A stretch of DNA of 64,000 nucleotides. Source: Phytophthora colocasiae (taxonomy: Eukaryota > Oomycota > Peronosporomycetes > Peronosporales > Peronosporaceae). The notes beneath the pieces were generated by a model. It made no database searches. It worked only from the letters and a program-made list of their open reading frames with translations, and was not told the origin of the DNA. The position numbers were made by a program, and so were the translations under genes. Shown one piece after another: positions 41,389 through 52,777 of this stretch. Where the stretch lies: contig JAGKQI010000031.1 in the NCBI GenBank assembly GCA_018806915.1, positions 124,001-188,000 on the forward strand, in the 5' to 3' direction. Each line of letters starts with the position of its first letter. The first letter of the stretch is position 1.

Positions 41389-42049
41389 AAAATTTATCGG
41401 ACCCTCGGACCTAGTGGACCGGTACCAAAAATGTGGAACAGCTGGTATAAAGAGCAAGATTTTTTTACGTAAAAACACATCCTCGTAATAACATCACAAA
41501 AATTGATGGCGCTCGGGCAATGGCTGTGCCGACAACCCTAAAATGTTGTCATTCTCCAATTTTTTCTCCCTAGTGCCCAAGTCGTTGCTGCTGTCCATTG
41601 TTCGTGTGTGCGCGTTTGTGTGTGAGTGACCTGAGATTTCTTGCGGATCAACTTTGTGTGCATGGTTCAGAGGTTAACATTGCTGTTCCGAAAGGAGGTT
41701 AAGCTTTGTGTTCTGTTCCTAGCGGTTAACATTGTTGTGCGAGTGCTTCTTGCTCACTACTGATAAACTTGTAATAGACTGTCGTTTGCAACCCAACCGC
41801 CGTGTTTTATTATCCCTCTGTTATGTTTAGAGAATTGTCTTCTTTGGCTTCGTGCTCGATGTAGGTGCGATGTACGAGAGCTCGGCGTTCTTTGCGAAAG
41901 ACAGCGATAGCCTTTGGTGGGAGTTCTCGCGATGCTCGAATGTTGGTTTCCAGTCGGCCAAGTAAACGCTCGCGCTTGCTGTCCAAGATTCAGGTGCAAT
42001 TACTATTGGGTGGTTCTAACACGGAATTGAGCCTGCGTTTCTGATGTTC
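41389..42049. other. Left part of the 12-kb insert; no gene seen
   Basis: Starts AAAATTTATCGGACCCTCGG. No coding region supported. The stretch near 41760-41830 (GTGTTTTATTATCCCTCTG) resembles the end of an LTR, but I find no partner copy. Confidence 0.4.
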
Positions 42050-43942
42050 CTACAATTGCTGTTGTTGATCCTTGAGCAGGATATTCTTGAAACTCGTGCG
42101 CACGATATCCATGTTGAGCTTGATTTTTCGTGAAACGCTGCATGTGCTTTTGATGTTTAGCAGGAGCAAGAAGTTTGGATCGCAAACAAGAGCTCGATTC
42201 ACTTCGCGCATGAAGTACAACACGAAGACGCCGCAGTCAAAGTTGTTGCGCTGAGTCGGCGTAGTCTGTACGGACTTGGTGGCGTATGAGACTGCCTTCG
42301 TGCCATACTTTTTCAGCGCCTCCAACTTGAAATATCCAGCAAGAAGGTTCTTGATCTCTTGGGTGGAGTGATACGTTTTCGAGTCGACGTGGAGAAAGTA
42401 TGGCTTTAGCCCATCGATGGCAAGTACTGGATTTTGCAGAACTACGAAGCTCCAATGGAGATTCATGCACACAGGAACCAGTATAATACGGTACTTCTCG
42501 TACGGAAATCGTGCCGTGATACCGCATACTTCATCGTACATTGCACTCATACTGTTTTTGTTTCTTTTGTACGCGCTCAGAATTGTGCCGAACAATTGGC
42601 AGTCAAAGTTAAACGTTTTGCTGTTTGAAGGGATGTGTTTTCGAATGAAATACGACATCACAGAATCGTCCAGCCATTCTCCAGAATTCAGTCGCCTCAA
42701 GCTACTCTCCGTAACAACAAGAGTGTAGGAAGTCTCACAAGGTCTGAAGCAAACTGCCGAAGTACTGCACATTACAGAATCAACCTTTTTAGTGATTCCC
42801 TTTGGAGTAGGCTTCTCGTCCTCTTCGCTTTCATCAAACTCCACTGGAAAACGTTTAGATCCAGCAATTTGTCGGGGTAATCTCGACGACTTGTTCTTTT
42901 CGGGTAAACTCGACGGCTTCGATTTTTCGGGTATACTCGACGACTTGGTCTTTTCGGGTAAACTCGACATCTTCGATTTTTCGGGTATACTCGACGACTT
43001 GGTCTTTTCGGGTAAACTCGACGGCTTCGATTTTTCGGGTATACTCGACGACTTGGTCTTTTCGGGTATACTCGACGACTTGATCTTTTCGGGTAAACTC
43101 GACGACTTGGTCTTTTCGGGTAATCTCGACGGCTTCGATTTTTCGGGTATACTCGACGACTTTGTCTTTTCGGGTAAACTCGACGGCTTTGATTTTTCGG
43201 GTATACTCGACGACTTGGCCTTTTCGGGTAAACTCGACATCTTCGATTTTTCGGGTATACTCGACGACTTGGTCTTTTCGGGTAAACTCGACGGCTTCGA
43301 TTTTTCGGGTATACTCGACGACTTGGTCTTTTCGGGTATACTCGACGACTTGATCTTTTCGGGTAAACTCGACAACTTGGTCTTTTCGGGTAATCTCGAC
43401 GGCTTCGATTTTTCGGGTATACTCGACGACTTTGTCTTTTCGGGTAAACTCGACGCTCGAACTTGCTCGTGAGTTTTTTTTGCCTTCTTTGCAGAATGTG
43501 GGGAGAGTGATTCGCTCGATTTGGTTTTCTTAGGGTAGCGTGCGACGCTTCCTGTGAGGTTGTTGCGGATGATAAAGCGTGTCAACCAAGAGTTGAGTGC
43601 GCTGATCGACTTTCCTTGAAGACTTGGGATCTTGTTAACGGCCTCCTCCAATATGGCATTGCGCGACATCATTTCACCATCCGAAGCGTTTCGCTTGATA
43701 AGATCAGCGACCTCAATCTCTGAGCTCAACGTAGGAGCAGGCAGGCCAGGACGAGTGATTCGCTTAGACAATGGATCGACGTCAGTGGAAATTAGTTCCT
43801 CCTCCATGGCAAAATATCCCAGCAGTGTCGTGCGAGGGATCATCAACGCTTCTGACGCTTCTTTAGCACTCCACATTTGTCTCTTCACTTCAAGAACGAT
43901 CTCTATCTTCTCGGCAATTGTGTGCTGGGTTGTTTCTTCCAT
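42050..43942 (-). CDS. HTH / nine-residue-repeat / Ulp1 (C48) protease protein beside a Crypton recombinase
   Basis: 630 residues, single exon. N-terminus: psq-like HTH (AEKIEIVLEVKRQMWSAKEA, IPRTTLLGYF) followed by a CENP-B-like helical domain (ALNSWLTRFIIRNNL). Residues about 165-360: about 21 copies of a nine-residue basic repeat of form S-S-[IL]-P-E-K-[ST]-K-x. Residues 420-600: Ulp1-type SUMO protease with His in MNLHWSFVVLQ, Asp in LHVDSKTYH and Cys in NNFDCGVFVLYF. The family cleaves SUMO or similar tags. It lies 310 bp downstream of, and on the same strand as, the tyrosine recombinase gene, and both are in one insertion block, so it is probably transposon cargo with DNA-binding ability. 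Confidence 0.85.
   Translation of the reverse strand: MEETTQHTIAEKIEIVLEVKRQMWSAKEASEALMIPRTTLLGYFAMEEELISTDVDPLSKRITRPGLPAPTLSSEIEVADLIKRNASDGEMMSRNAILEEAVNKIPSLQGKSISALNSWLTRFIIRNNLTGSVARYPKKTKSSESLSPHSAKKAKKTHEQVRASSLPEKTKSSSIPEKSKPSRLPEKTKLSSLPEKIKSSSIPEKTKSSSIPEKSKPSSLPEKTKSSSIPEKSKMSSLPEKAKSSSIPEKSKPSSLPEKTKSSSIPEKSKPSRLPEKTKSSSLPEKIKSSSIPEKTKSSSIPEKSKPSSLPEKTKSSSIPEKSKMSSLPEKTKSSSIPEKSKPSSLPEKNKSSRLPRQIAGSKRFPVEFDESEEDEKPTPKGITKKVDSVMCSTSAVCFRPCETSYTLVVTESSLRRLNSGEWLDDSVMSYFIRKHIPSNSKTFNFDCQLFGTILSAYKRNKNSMSAMYDEVCGITARFPYEKYRIILVPVCMNLHWSFVVLQNPVLAIDGLKPYFLHVDSKTYHSTQEIKNLLAGYFKLEALKKYGTKAVSYATKSVQTTPTQRNNFDCGVFVLYFMREVNRALVCDPNFLLLLNIKSTCSVSRKIKLNMDIVRTSFKNILLKDQQQQL
42873..43462. 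repeat. 27-bp coding minisatellite, about 21 units
   Basis: Tandem 27-bp units with the core TTTTCGGGTAAACTCGAC (plus strand). Units alternate between GACTTGGTC and GGCTTCGATT variants, and a ten-unit (270-bp) block appears to be duplicated. It stays in frame with the Ulp1-type ORF on the minus strand. Confidence 0.9.
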
Positions 43943-43977
43943 TTTGTCTGTGGGGCTTCTGGAGAATTCAAAAGTGA

Positions 43978-44165
43978 AGCACGCAAATGGTTTTCGGCTT
44001 TTTACGACAAGGTTATTTCGGCTTTTTACGACAAGGTTTTATGGCTATCCTCGACAAAGTGTGGCAAGGTTTTTCGGGTAATCCCGACAAGGTTTTTTGG
44101 CTATTATCGACAATATTAAGGTTTTTTGGTATCTTCTGATAAGGTTTTTTGCTATTCTCGACAGC
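43978..44165. repeat. Degenerate repeats related to the coding minisatellite, in the intergenic region
   Basis: Six or more imperfect copies of a TTTT(C/T)GG(G/C)TA...CGACAAGG motif (for example TTTTCGGGTAATCCCGACAA at 44071). The core is the same as in the coding repeat about 500 bp away, but here it lies upstream of the ATG. Confidence 0.7.
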
Positions 44166-44252
44166 CACTCATTATTTTAACACGTGGAAGCCTCTCACTT
44201 CTCTAATCCCCGGCGCTTCCCGTACGTTAATTATCGTGTTCATTGGTTTTAT

Positions 44253-46358
44253 TTAATGCCTCTGCGGTGTCGTGCAGGTCATCTCAAGGATATCTTGCGT
44301 GTATCCGGGTGCAGGGTCTTGAATTGCTGATAAGCGAAGTAGACGCTGGTAGCGAGTGATGTGACTGTTCAGCTTACCTTCCGTATGCAGCGTCTGCAGG
44401 TGTTTGAGTACTGCGCTTGAACCACGCGACGAGATATGATGCGCTCGTAAGAAGCTGATAATTTCCTGTTCTGCAATCTTGCCAAGCTCAAGTACATCGT
44501 CACGGTAGCTGGCAACGCTTGGATCAAGCCTGAAGCCTTCCACCAAGAAAAGTTTCATGAAGGCCACGAGGAGCTTAGCTTTCGACCGCTGTCGCTTCGG
44601 TTCTTCGGCCTGCCAGCGAGGCTGTTGTGCATACCAGGCGAACCACGTTGCATGAAGGTGAGTGACCCCGGTTCTTCGCTGCTTCTTCTTTGGTGTACTC
44701 ACGTCAGATTCTTGTGTGGTTTCGCAGTTATCACGCTTGCTTGTCGTGGTCGGTTTATTGCTGATCTTCCCCTCTAGGGCATCCATTCGCTCATCTTGGC
44801 GCTTTGAGTGATCGATTAAGTGCTTAATGATAGCAGCTTGGTGATCGATTATCTTCTGTTCGTTGCTTGGGTTACTATTAGAGCTGACCCCAGAAGTTGC
44901 CATGCTTGAGGAGATGCCAGCTGGAAGCGCGAGGTGCGAAGACCAAGCCAGAAGATCCGCGAATGTGTTACCACTAAGCGTCACGGCATTTTCGATGCGA
45001 GTGATGGCTGGGCTGCCCGGGTTTAGAGCCTTCAAATACGGGAAGTGGCGAAACACAGCAGCGGTGAGAACTTGGATGACTTGGCGATCAACGTTGAGGC
45101 TATTCGTGGCAAGATTGAAACATGACGCGAACAAAAGCCGCTGCACATCTCCGATTCGTTCAAGCGTCTGGGAGTCAAAGCTGCTAAGATCTTGAAGTGT
45201 CACGGCTTCCATTGGTTTGTACCCCGCCAACACCTTTGCAACTTTGTGGTCTTCTTTGCTTGTGTTGAATATGTAATTGAATCCCTTGTTCGTTGTGCTC
45301 ATATTCCAGGAACCACGGTCAAATATCCAGCGCTCCGTCAACTCCTCACATCCGTTGGCGTGCTGAGCTCCTCCGCGGCGAAACGAGTGCGAGCTCAGTG
45401 CCTTTCCGACCCCTGCAGCGGGTGCGACGCGATCCAATATGCGGTTGACGTGTGAGTATATTGTGGGTGAGGTATCCGTACCTTTGGCAGTCGGAGTGGC
45501 AAGCGTGGTTTTGGCAGCTGGGGCGTTGAGCAGCTCAACAAGAGGTATATCAGCAGACAGCGTCGTCGGCAGTTTCGTCGTCGGTAATGGGAGGTTGCCA
45601 ATTAAATCTCGGGTCGGTGCGGATTGGACAATCAAGGCGAGTGCCGTAGCAACCAACGGGCAGGTGTGGAAGTCAGCATCAGGAAAAAGCGAGAGACCTT
45701 GTTCCTCCGATGTTTTCATCCGGATCAAGCGTAGGAACAGCACACCACCAGCATCAACACTCACATTCTGCTTCTGTAGCATAGCGAGATCAGAGGCACG
45801 GCCAAAAAGATACCAAAGCAGACACAACACAGCAGCGTCTTGGTAGTCAGTTTCACAACATGCATTGATATACAAATATACAAGCATTCGTTTCAAATCG
45901 GCTTTTAGGCAAGGAGTGGCTTTGCTAACATACCCACCACCTTCTCGCTTCAAACAGAAGCTGTCAAGTGTCTTCCCCATTTTGAGCAATCGCGATTCTA
46001 GCGCTGCTCGATGTTGGGGAAATTGGTCTAGCATCCACAGCTTAGCTTGTCTATAGTACTGCATGGCAGTGTTTCTAGCTAGTTGCTTGCCCTTCGCACC
46101 ACTACTAAATGCAAGATACATTCCAAACCTATCCATTACGACCACAAAACACTTTCCACTCTCATCACACTCAATGCATTCCTTTATATACTCTTCTGTA
46201 ACCTGTTCCGCCTTCAAAAACTTCTTAAAGGCGCCGATTGCGGTAGCCTTAGCCCGCAACGTGTTGCCCGGCTGCAGCTCCTCTAAACCCATTGCAAAGG
46301 TCCGATAAAATTGAAATATGGTAGTGATACGTCCCTGACTTAAAGTTTGACTGCGCAT
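44253..46358 (-). CDS. Crypton-type tyrosine recombinase with GCR1-like C-terminal domain
   Basis: 701 residues, single exon, ATG at 46358. SAM-like N-terminal helices, then a tyrosine-recombinase catalytic core: Arg in YLFGRASDLAML, the His-x-x-Arg box in SHSFRRGGAQ, and the nucleophile Tyr in KGFNYIFNT. A Ser-rich linker and coiled coil follow (about 500-555), then a Trp-rich domain (HLHATWFAWYAQQPRW) like the GCR1_C DNA-binding domain of Cryptons. Cryptons move as circular DNA by recombination and leave very short or no target duplications. Its element limits cannot be fixed by eye. Confidence 0.85.
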   Translation of the reverse strand: MRSQTLSQGRITTIFQFYRTFAMGLEELQPGNTLRAKATAIGAFKKFLKAEQVTEEYIKECIECDESGKCFVVVMDRFGMYLAFSSGAKGKQLARNTAMQYYRQAKLWMLDQFPQHRAALESRLLKMGKTLDSFCLKREGGGYVSKATPCLKADLKRMLVYLYINACCETDYQDAAVLCLLWYLFGRASDLAMLQKQNVSVDAGGVLFLRLIRMKTSEEQGLSLFPDADFHTCPLVATALALIVQSAPTRDLIGNLPLPTTKLPTTLSADIPLVELLNAPAAKTTLATPTAKGTDTSPTIYSHVNRILDRVAPAAGVGKALSSHSFRRGGAQHANGCEELTERWIFDRGSWNMSTTNKGFNYIFNTSKEDHKVAKVLAGYKPMEAVTLQDLSSFDSQTLERIGDVQRLLFASCFNLATNSLNVDRQVIQVLTAAVFRHFPYLKALNPGSPAITRIENAVTLSGNTFADLLAWSSHLALPAGISSSMATSGVSSNSNPSNEQKIIDHQAAIIKHLIDHSKRQDERMDALEGKISNKPTTTSKRDNCETTQESDVSTPKKKQRRTGVTHLHATWFAWYAQQPRWQAEEPKRQRSKAKLLVAFMKLFLVEGFRLDPSVASYRDDVLELGKIAEQEIISFLRAHHISSRGSSAVLKHLQTLHTEGKLNSHITRYQRLLRLSAIQDPAPGYTQDILEMTCTTPQRH

Positions 46359-47265
46359 ATAGATATTTTGGCCTCCCTTCGGACCCGATACGTCCGAACG
46401 TGTGGCTTAGAGGACTCACCTAACCCTAGTCATTTGATTCGCAGAAATGTTTGTTTGTTTAGCCGTCTATTGGACAAAATGTTGATTTCACATTCTGATT
46501 CGTTAATATTTCGAATACAATTTTCAAGTATAGTCCGATAGATGAAAAATCTCCGACCGACCGGCTCCGACGGTAACAAAAAAAAGGTAGATTAAAATAA
46601 ATTATTTTTTTTTGATATATTGTGGGCCACACTATATTTTGATTCCATTTGTTGCGGGTGAGTGCGTCGGCCGCGCTGTGAAAGGGTGGTGGCGGAGCGT
46701 TAGACCAGCAGGGGAGCAGACAGCGACCAGAGCTGCTGGAGGACAAGGAGCGGGGGGGGGAGGAGGCTGTAGGGCAAGGAGCGAAAGGCGGAGGCTGGCT
46801 AGCAGACAAGGCCAGGTGCAGAGGGCAAGGGCGGGAGTGAAAGGAGCGGGGGGCAAGCAGCAAGGGGCAAGGTGCGGAGAGAAAGGAGCGGCAACAGGAC
46901 GGATGAACGGCGCGAGGTTGGAGGTGGTGGTGACTCGCGGGCGAGCAGGCGGAGCTCGGCGCCCATGATGGCTTACCCGGCAGGGCGGCCGGCAGGCTGC
47001 CCGTTGGGTGAGCAATTTGGCTTGCGCCCCCAGCCTCCTCTCGCGATAGAAGCTAGGCTGCGGCGTCGTAGAGACAGCTGCGGCTGTCTCTACGACGCCA
47101 AGAACTCGTTATCTACCCGGTAGGGCGTGTGGCGGCATGCCCCACGCCCTGCACAAGCGGGTAGCTGCTGTATATTTATATATATGTGAAGTATATTAAT
47201 TTAAGTAGAATCTAAAAAGCTGTACTACGTAATTCGTTCCTGTTTCGTTATTGCTTTCCTACCAG
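46359..47265. other. Noncoding, partly G/C-rich low-complexity stretch
   Basis: 46640-46960 is purine-rich low complexity (runs of G and AAGGAGCGG). 47062-47099 is a perfect 17-bp-arm hairpin (GGCGTCGTAGAGACAGC, 4-base loop). AAATCTCCGACC at 46547-46558 is the inverse of a copy at 53451-53462. Long open frames here reflect composition and are not called as genes. Confidence 0.5.
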
Positions 47266-47270
47266 CATGC

Positions 47271-47516
47271 TGTGAGCCGGTTATGTTCAGTGGATAGTAC
47301 ATGTACATGTACGTATACATGTAGCTGTAGTCTTTGAGGACCAGTCATTTTTGCATCATAACTATCTACTACATATACAGTCAAGGGTTGAGCTGGAGGC
47401 TTACAGTTCATTACTAGAACCTCCCTGCCTCCAGCAAGTCCCGTTGGGGTTAGTCCCAACAAAGGCCATTGTGATTCCTCTTAGTGATGGTATTAGTGGA
47501 AAGTAACCACGGGTTA
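47271..47516 (+). repeat. 5' LTR of the copia element
   Basis: 246 bp; no difference from the 3' LTR found by eye. GGTTATGAGCCCAAC directly after it is the likely primer-binding site region. Confidence 0.93.
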
Positions 47517-47663
47517 GGTTATGAGCCCAACGCCATTGGCCAAAATGCTGTTAGAGCAGACGAGGCTTCAGACGTGACGCTGGATCTGGAGCGACAGAGC
47601 AGCTCCCCCGCTCGCAGAGGAGAAACTGAAGAGAAGTCGGGAGAAGAAGACCAAGGACCAACG

Positions 47664-50600
47664 ATGACAAGACTCATGGCTGTTGCGTCGTTCAAGCTCG
47701 ACATCAAGCTCCAAGGGACGGAGAACTACGAGGAGTGGTCGCTGCGCATTCAGACGGCCATGCTCACGTTGAACTACAACAAGCTTGTACTCGGTGAAGA
47801 GCGAGAGAATGACGTGCCGCCAGGGACTCGCAACGAGCAACAGAGTTGGCGCGTGTGCTTCCGTGAGAGACGTCTAAAGGCTCATCACATGTTGGTGGAA
47901 CACATCACGTGGGACGTGCTCCAGCGCTTTCAGACGGAGGTGCGGTCTGGGGACCCCATGCAGCTTTGGGATGCTCTACGGTCTGAGTATGGATCAGGCG
48001 GTGGACTGAACACCGTGTATGTACGACGAGACATTTACAGTCGCTACTTGCAGCCGAATGAGAAGGCTGGCGACTACATTGCTGACCTACTGCGACTTCG
48101 TCGTGTCCTGAGAGAGAATGGAGACAACATCGAGGACCAAGACTTGGCCGATGTGATGCTAAGTAACGCAGTGGAAGTATATCCGGGACTCGCCCGTGAA
48201 CATGGAGAAAGAAAGAGGTCTTCACGCGCGAAACCGGAGCTCCGTGATGCGACTGCGCGTCTGGAGAATGCAGAGTTAATTGCTAATAATTTGCCTGGCG
48301 CTGATCGCCGTGGTAATGAGCAGAGTGGCCAAGGACTTGGTGGCCGTGCAGTTAACTACGTGCAAGAACGTGGAAGGGGAGCTTCACGTGGACGTGGACG
48401 TGGGAATTCGAGACCGAGGAGCTCGAGTACGACATCGTCGCGCCCAAGCAAGAAGTCCAAGAAGAATACGTGCTTCCGGTGCGGATCGGACAAGCACTTT
48501 GTGCGGGACTGCCCGCAACCGCCTACTGAAAGTGGTAATGGCAACAGTGGTGGACGCCAGTCGAACAACGTGGAGACGCTGAACGTCATGTTGACGCCGC
48601 GCAACAGTTCTGCGCTGGCTCCAGATGTTGGTGATCGAGACCAAGCTGGTGACGAAGGGTCTGAAGACCACGTCGTCGCTACCAGTGGGAGTTCTGGTGC
48701 TGGTGATCAAGCCGCTGGTGCTGACGTTTATACCGGTGGTACAAGAACCAGTGGGAGTTCCGGTGGTGAGGGTGTGACCGAGGCTTTTGGCATTAAAGAG
48801 GCTACGGAGATGGCTGTGGCGGCTGCGTCGCGAAAGGATTCGGACGAGGAGTCCAAGGATGCATCACTGGATGTGTCGACGCCAAAGGAGCTGTGCACCT
48901 TCACGGTAAGGTCTAAGACCTGCATGTATCAGAAAGATGAGGCCAGAATGGAATGGCTACTTGACTCTGGAAGTCAGGCTAACATTTGTTCTGATTTGTT
49001 GTCCTTTGTGCGCATGGACACGGATTTGGCGCACAACCTCACGATGTTGAACGGGAGTAGCGAGACGAACGTGGCCTGCGGGGACGTGCACCTGACCGTG
49101 CGTAACGAGATCACGGGGAAGTACGAGCCGCGTATACTGGAACGCGCGTACTATACGCCTAATGCAAGGTGTAATTTGATCTCTATGGGCTACATGTTGA
49201 TTGACGCTGGCTACGACATGTCGTTTTCGAAGGACAAGAAGAAGTTGTGGTTGACCAAGACGGGAATGAAATTGGAGTTTCTGTTGGTTGATGGACTGTA
49301 TCGAATGTGGACGCGGAAGGCCACTGGGTCGACTGCGAAGGCGAACCAGCACATGGTGCTTGGTGTTGAGAAGTCGTCGGTCATTGGGAAGAGCGCAGCT
49401 ATGGGGGCTGCTGCACAATCGGTTGAACCACGCTGGAATGGAGGAGATTAGACGTCATGCTCAGCAGTTTGACGTTGGCTTTGATGTGAATTCAAAGCAA
49501 CTTCAATCTTACGACTGTGTTCCGTGCCGTATGGGCAAATTCAAACGTATGACATACAAGAGAGGGCCCGATCGCCGAACACGACCACTGCAACGCATTG
49601 CAGTTGATGTCTGCTCAATTGGAATTGCCACTACATCGGGAGATGGCAAGTTTCTACTGGTTGTCGACGAGGCGACACGCTTTAAGTGGGTATTTCTGTT
49701 GACACAAAAGAGTGAAGCTGAAGGGCACCTCCGCAATCTGCTGTCAAAGTTGGACAGGGAATTCCAGGACAAGAACTGGAGAGTGACCGTGCTGCATAGT
49801 GACCAAGGTGGTGAGTTCCTGAATAAAGCGCTTGAAGGCTATTGTAGGGAACGCGGGATTGAGACGACTACGACGAATGGCTACAGTCCCCAAGAGAACA
49901 GCATTGTGGAGCGAGCTAATGGCATACTGGTGCCTCGCGTGCGTGCGATGCTGGCCGCTACTCGGCTACCCAAGGAGCTGTGGGGTGAGGCGTTACTTCA
50001 CACGGTGTTCACGGTCAACAGGTGGACAACTAGCGCACTGGCGCAGGGTGAGACGCCGTACGAGAAGTTGTATGGGAAGAAGCCGGATCTGGGGATCCTA
50101 CGTACATGGGGCTGCTTAGTACAAGCTCGGATTGCACCAGAGAGTCGCCGAGATCGTGACAAACTGGATTCACGAACGGACATGTGTATTCTACTTGGTT
50201 ACTCTCACAACACTAAGGGAGTTAAGCTACTGAGCTTGCAAGATGGTGGTGTACGTACTAGTCGACTCGAGAACATCTTTTGCCATGAGAAGTTTACTGC
50301 TGGACGTGACTACGTAATGCGCGTTCTGACGCGAGACGTACCTGAGGATAATGGTGACACAACTATCCCTATTGTGGCGATCAAGTCTGGTATTGAGTCG
50401 TATGCAGAAGACGATGAAGTGGCGAGACGTGTCGTTGCTGGATTGCCTCTGGAAGGCAAAGACGACTACCTTGCAGACATCTCACTGGAGGTGGAACGAC
50501 GTGAAGAGGCACTATCAAAGAGTGCGCAGGGTGCTGCTACTGTGCAGACGTCTTCAGCTGAGCCACAAGAAGTATCTGTGAAGAAGGGAAAGGGAAAGAG

Positions 50601-52338
50601 ACGAACGAAGAGGAAGCGACCTCACCAGGATGGTGATTCGGACGAAAACGTGCCGTTCCTGGTTCGCAAGCCAACGGTGGCTCCTGTGAAGGTGTTGCCT
50701 CGTAGGAAACGGGCTCCACCGTCGCATCTTCGGGATTTTGTGTTTAATGTGGCTATACAAGGTGTTGGAGCTGTCCAATTACCGCAAAGCTACCGCCAAG
50801 CGAAGGCGAGCAATCTGTGGCCAGAGTGGAGGAAAGCAATCTTGGAAGAACTTGCTTCGCTGAAGCAGCATCAGACCTGGCGTCTGGTTCCTCGCTCTCA
50901 GGTTGGGAAGGCCAAGGTGATCACGTGCCGCTGGGTATTTGCTATCAAGCGTGATGAACATGGTGCTATCAAGCGCTACAAGGCGCGTCTGGTGATTCAT
51001 GGTCACAAACAAGAGTATGGTGTGAATTTTCATGAGACTTATGCACCGGTGATTCGTTTTGAGACGATTCGTGCTGCTATCTACTATGGAGTTCAACGAG
51101 GGTGGTTGGTTATGCAGTTTGACGTGAAGACCGCATTCCTATATGGACCGCTGGGCGAGACGATCTACATGGCCCGTCCGGATGGTTTGGAAGAGGGCGA
51201 TGACGGGGAGGTGTGCCACTTGCTCAAGAGTTTGTATGGGCTACGGCAAGCACCACTCATCTGGAATCAGACCTTACACACCAAGTTGACGAAGCTGGGC
51301 TTCGAGCGCATGGAAAAGGACAGAGGTCTCTATGCCCGAAAAGTGGGAGGAGTAATCACGATGCTGATCACCGTGTACGTTGACGATCTGCTGTTGATTG
51401 GGCCTACGGAGTTGTGCGAGACTGTGGCTGCACAGATGCGGGAGGACTTCCAGCTGACCTCACTTGGCGAAGTGAAGTATCTTCTCGGTATCGAGATCTC
51501 TATCGACCGTGAGGCTAAGCGTGTAACCTACTGTCAAGAGCAGTACATCAAGGAGATGTTGCTGAAGTACCACATGGCAAGCTGCCGTGGCGCGAAGACA
51601 CCGGAGCCGTCCGGGACACTCCAAGTGCGCGCTCCTGCTGAGGACGACGCGCCACTGCCATATCGTGAACTAGTGGGAGCCCTGGGCTACTTAGTTTCGG
51701 GCACGAGACCTGACATAGCACATGCGGTGAGGCACTTGGGCAAGTTTCTAGCCAACTTCGACGTTACCCACTACGAGCTGGCGCGTTATGTGCTGCGATA
51801 CTTAAAGGCTACAGCTGACTACAAGTTGGTGATGGACGTACGCGAGGGCAAGGCGGTGACGTTGCTACTGTACACGGACGCAGACTATGCAAACGATCCT
51901 GATGATCGCAAGAGCATTAGTGGCTACGTGACGATGATTGACGGCAATGTGATCTCCTATGCTTCGCGCAAGCAGGGCTTGAACGCACAGAGCACGACGG
52001 AAGCTGAGTACGTCGCGATGGCAGAGGGCATAAAGGATCTACAGTGGGTTCGACAGCTCTGTGATGAGCTCCAGTGGGAGTACGAGATCCCGTTGCTGAG
52101 GGGCGACAACATGGCGTCTATCTACATGACCGCGCGGCCAGGCAAGCACAGTAGGACCAAGCACATTGAGAACAAGTTCCATGTGTCGCGTGACCTCGTG
52201 GAGAAGAAGGAGCTAAAGGTGGAACATGTGGGTACGAACGACATGGTTGCGGATATCATGACAAAGGCGCTGGGCGCTGTGAAGTTCGCTAGGTTTCGTA
52301 AAGCACTCAAGGTGCTGTCACCTGAGGAGTTGCAGTAG
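47664..52338 (+). pseudogene. gag-pol: copia Gag-Pol with one frameshift
   Basis: The frame is open from 47484, but the first ATG lies inside the LTR; I prefer the ATG at 47664 (MTRLMAVASFKLDIKLQGTE). Order: UBN2-type gag, zinc knuckle (CFRCGSDKHFVRDCP), protease (WLLDSGSQANICSD), GAG_pre-integrase, integrase (VDVCSIG, HSDQGGEF, Glu in ENSIVERANG), RT (YVDDLLLIG), RNase H (TDADYANDPDD). The frame changes in the overlap 49288-49451, between the protease and the pre-integrase motif HNRLNHAGM, most simply at the GGGGG run near 49400. The rest of the frame is open to 52338. 52339-52777 is an untranslated tail with no gene. Confidence 0.9.
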
Positions 52339-52777
52339 ATGTACGCTGGTACATGCGGAACGGGAGCTTTGGAAGCTCGGCTTTGGGAGAGACCGAAGCG
52401 GTGCTGCGCAGGATGCTCTGGGAGCTGTAGTTGACATGAGGTCACTATGCGCGTGGCAGGACTCGTATGCAGGTAGCGACATTGGATGTTGCGCCGAGCT
52501 TTGATGGTTCGTACGCTGGTACTGCATTAGGACAAGGACGAGTCGGTGCGCTCTGGGAGCTGCACGGCGACACTGGTCGCGGGCTCTGCATGATGCTGGA
52601 GTTGCTGGACTCGCACATGCCAAGGCACTACACTACGCTAAGGGAACGACAGAGGACGCAGAGCTGGGCTCGTGCGGTGGGTCGCGGTGGACTGTGAGCT
52701 TGGAGCCACGTTGAAGTCACCGGCGTTTTTATGGTCGCGCGCTACGAGGACGCTCGTGAGCACGGACCAAGTGGGAG

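Noticed and set aside
42873..43462. CRISPR-like array (regular 27-bp repeats)
   Set aside because: There are no unique spacers; the units are contiguous, in frame and encode a nine-residue peptide repeat in a eukaryotic gene.
42792..43472. 226-codon plus-strand ORF across the minisatellite
   Set aside because: It is the antisense shadow of the repeat in the Ulp1-type gene; a repeat length divisible by three keeps several frames open.
43978..44165. Telomeric or centromeric satellite
   Set aside because: Too short and degenerate; it shares its core with the neighbouring coding minisatellite.
46612..47015. Two overlapping ORFs of 118 and 127 codons on opposite strands
   Set aside because: The sequence is purine-rich low complexity; open frames are due to composition.
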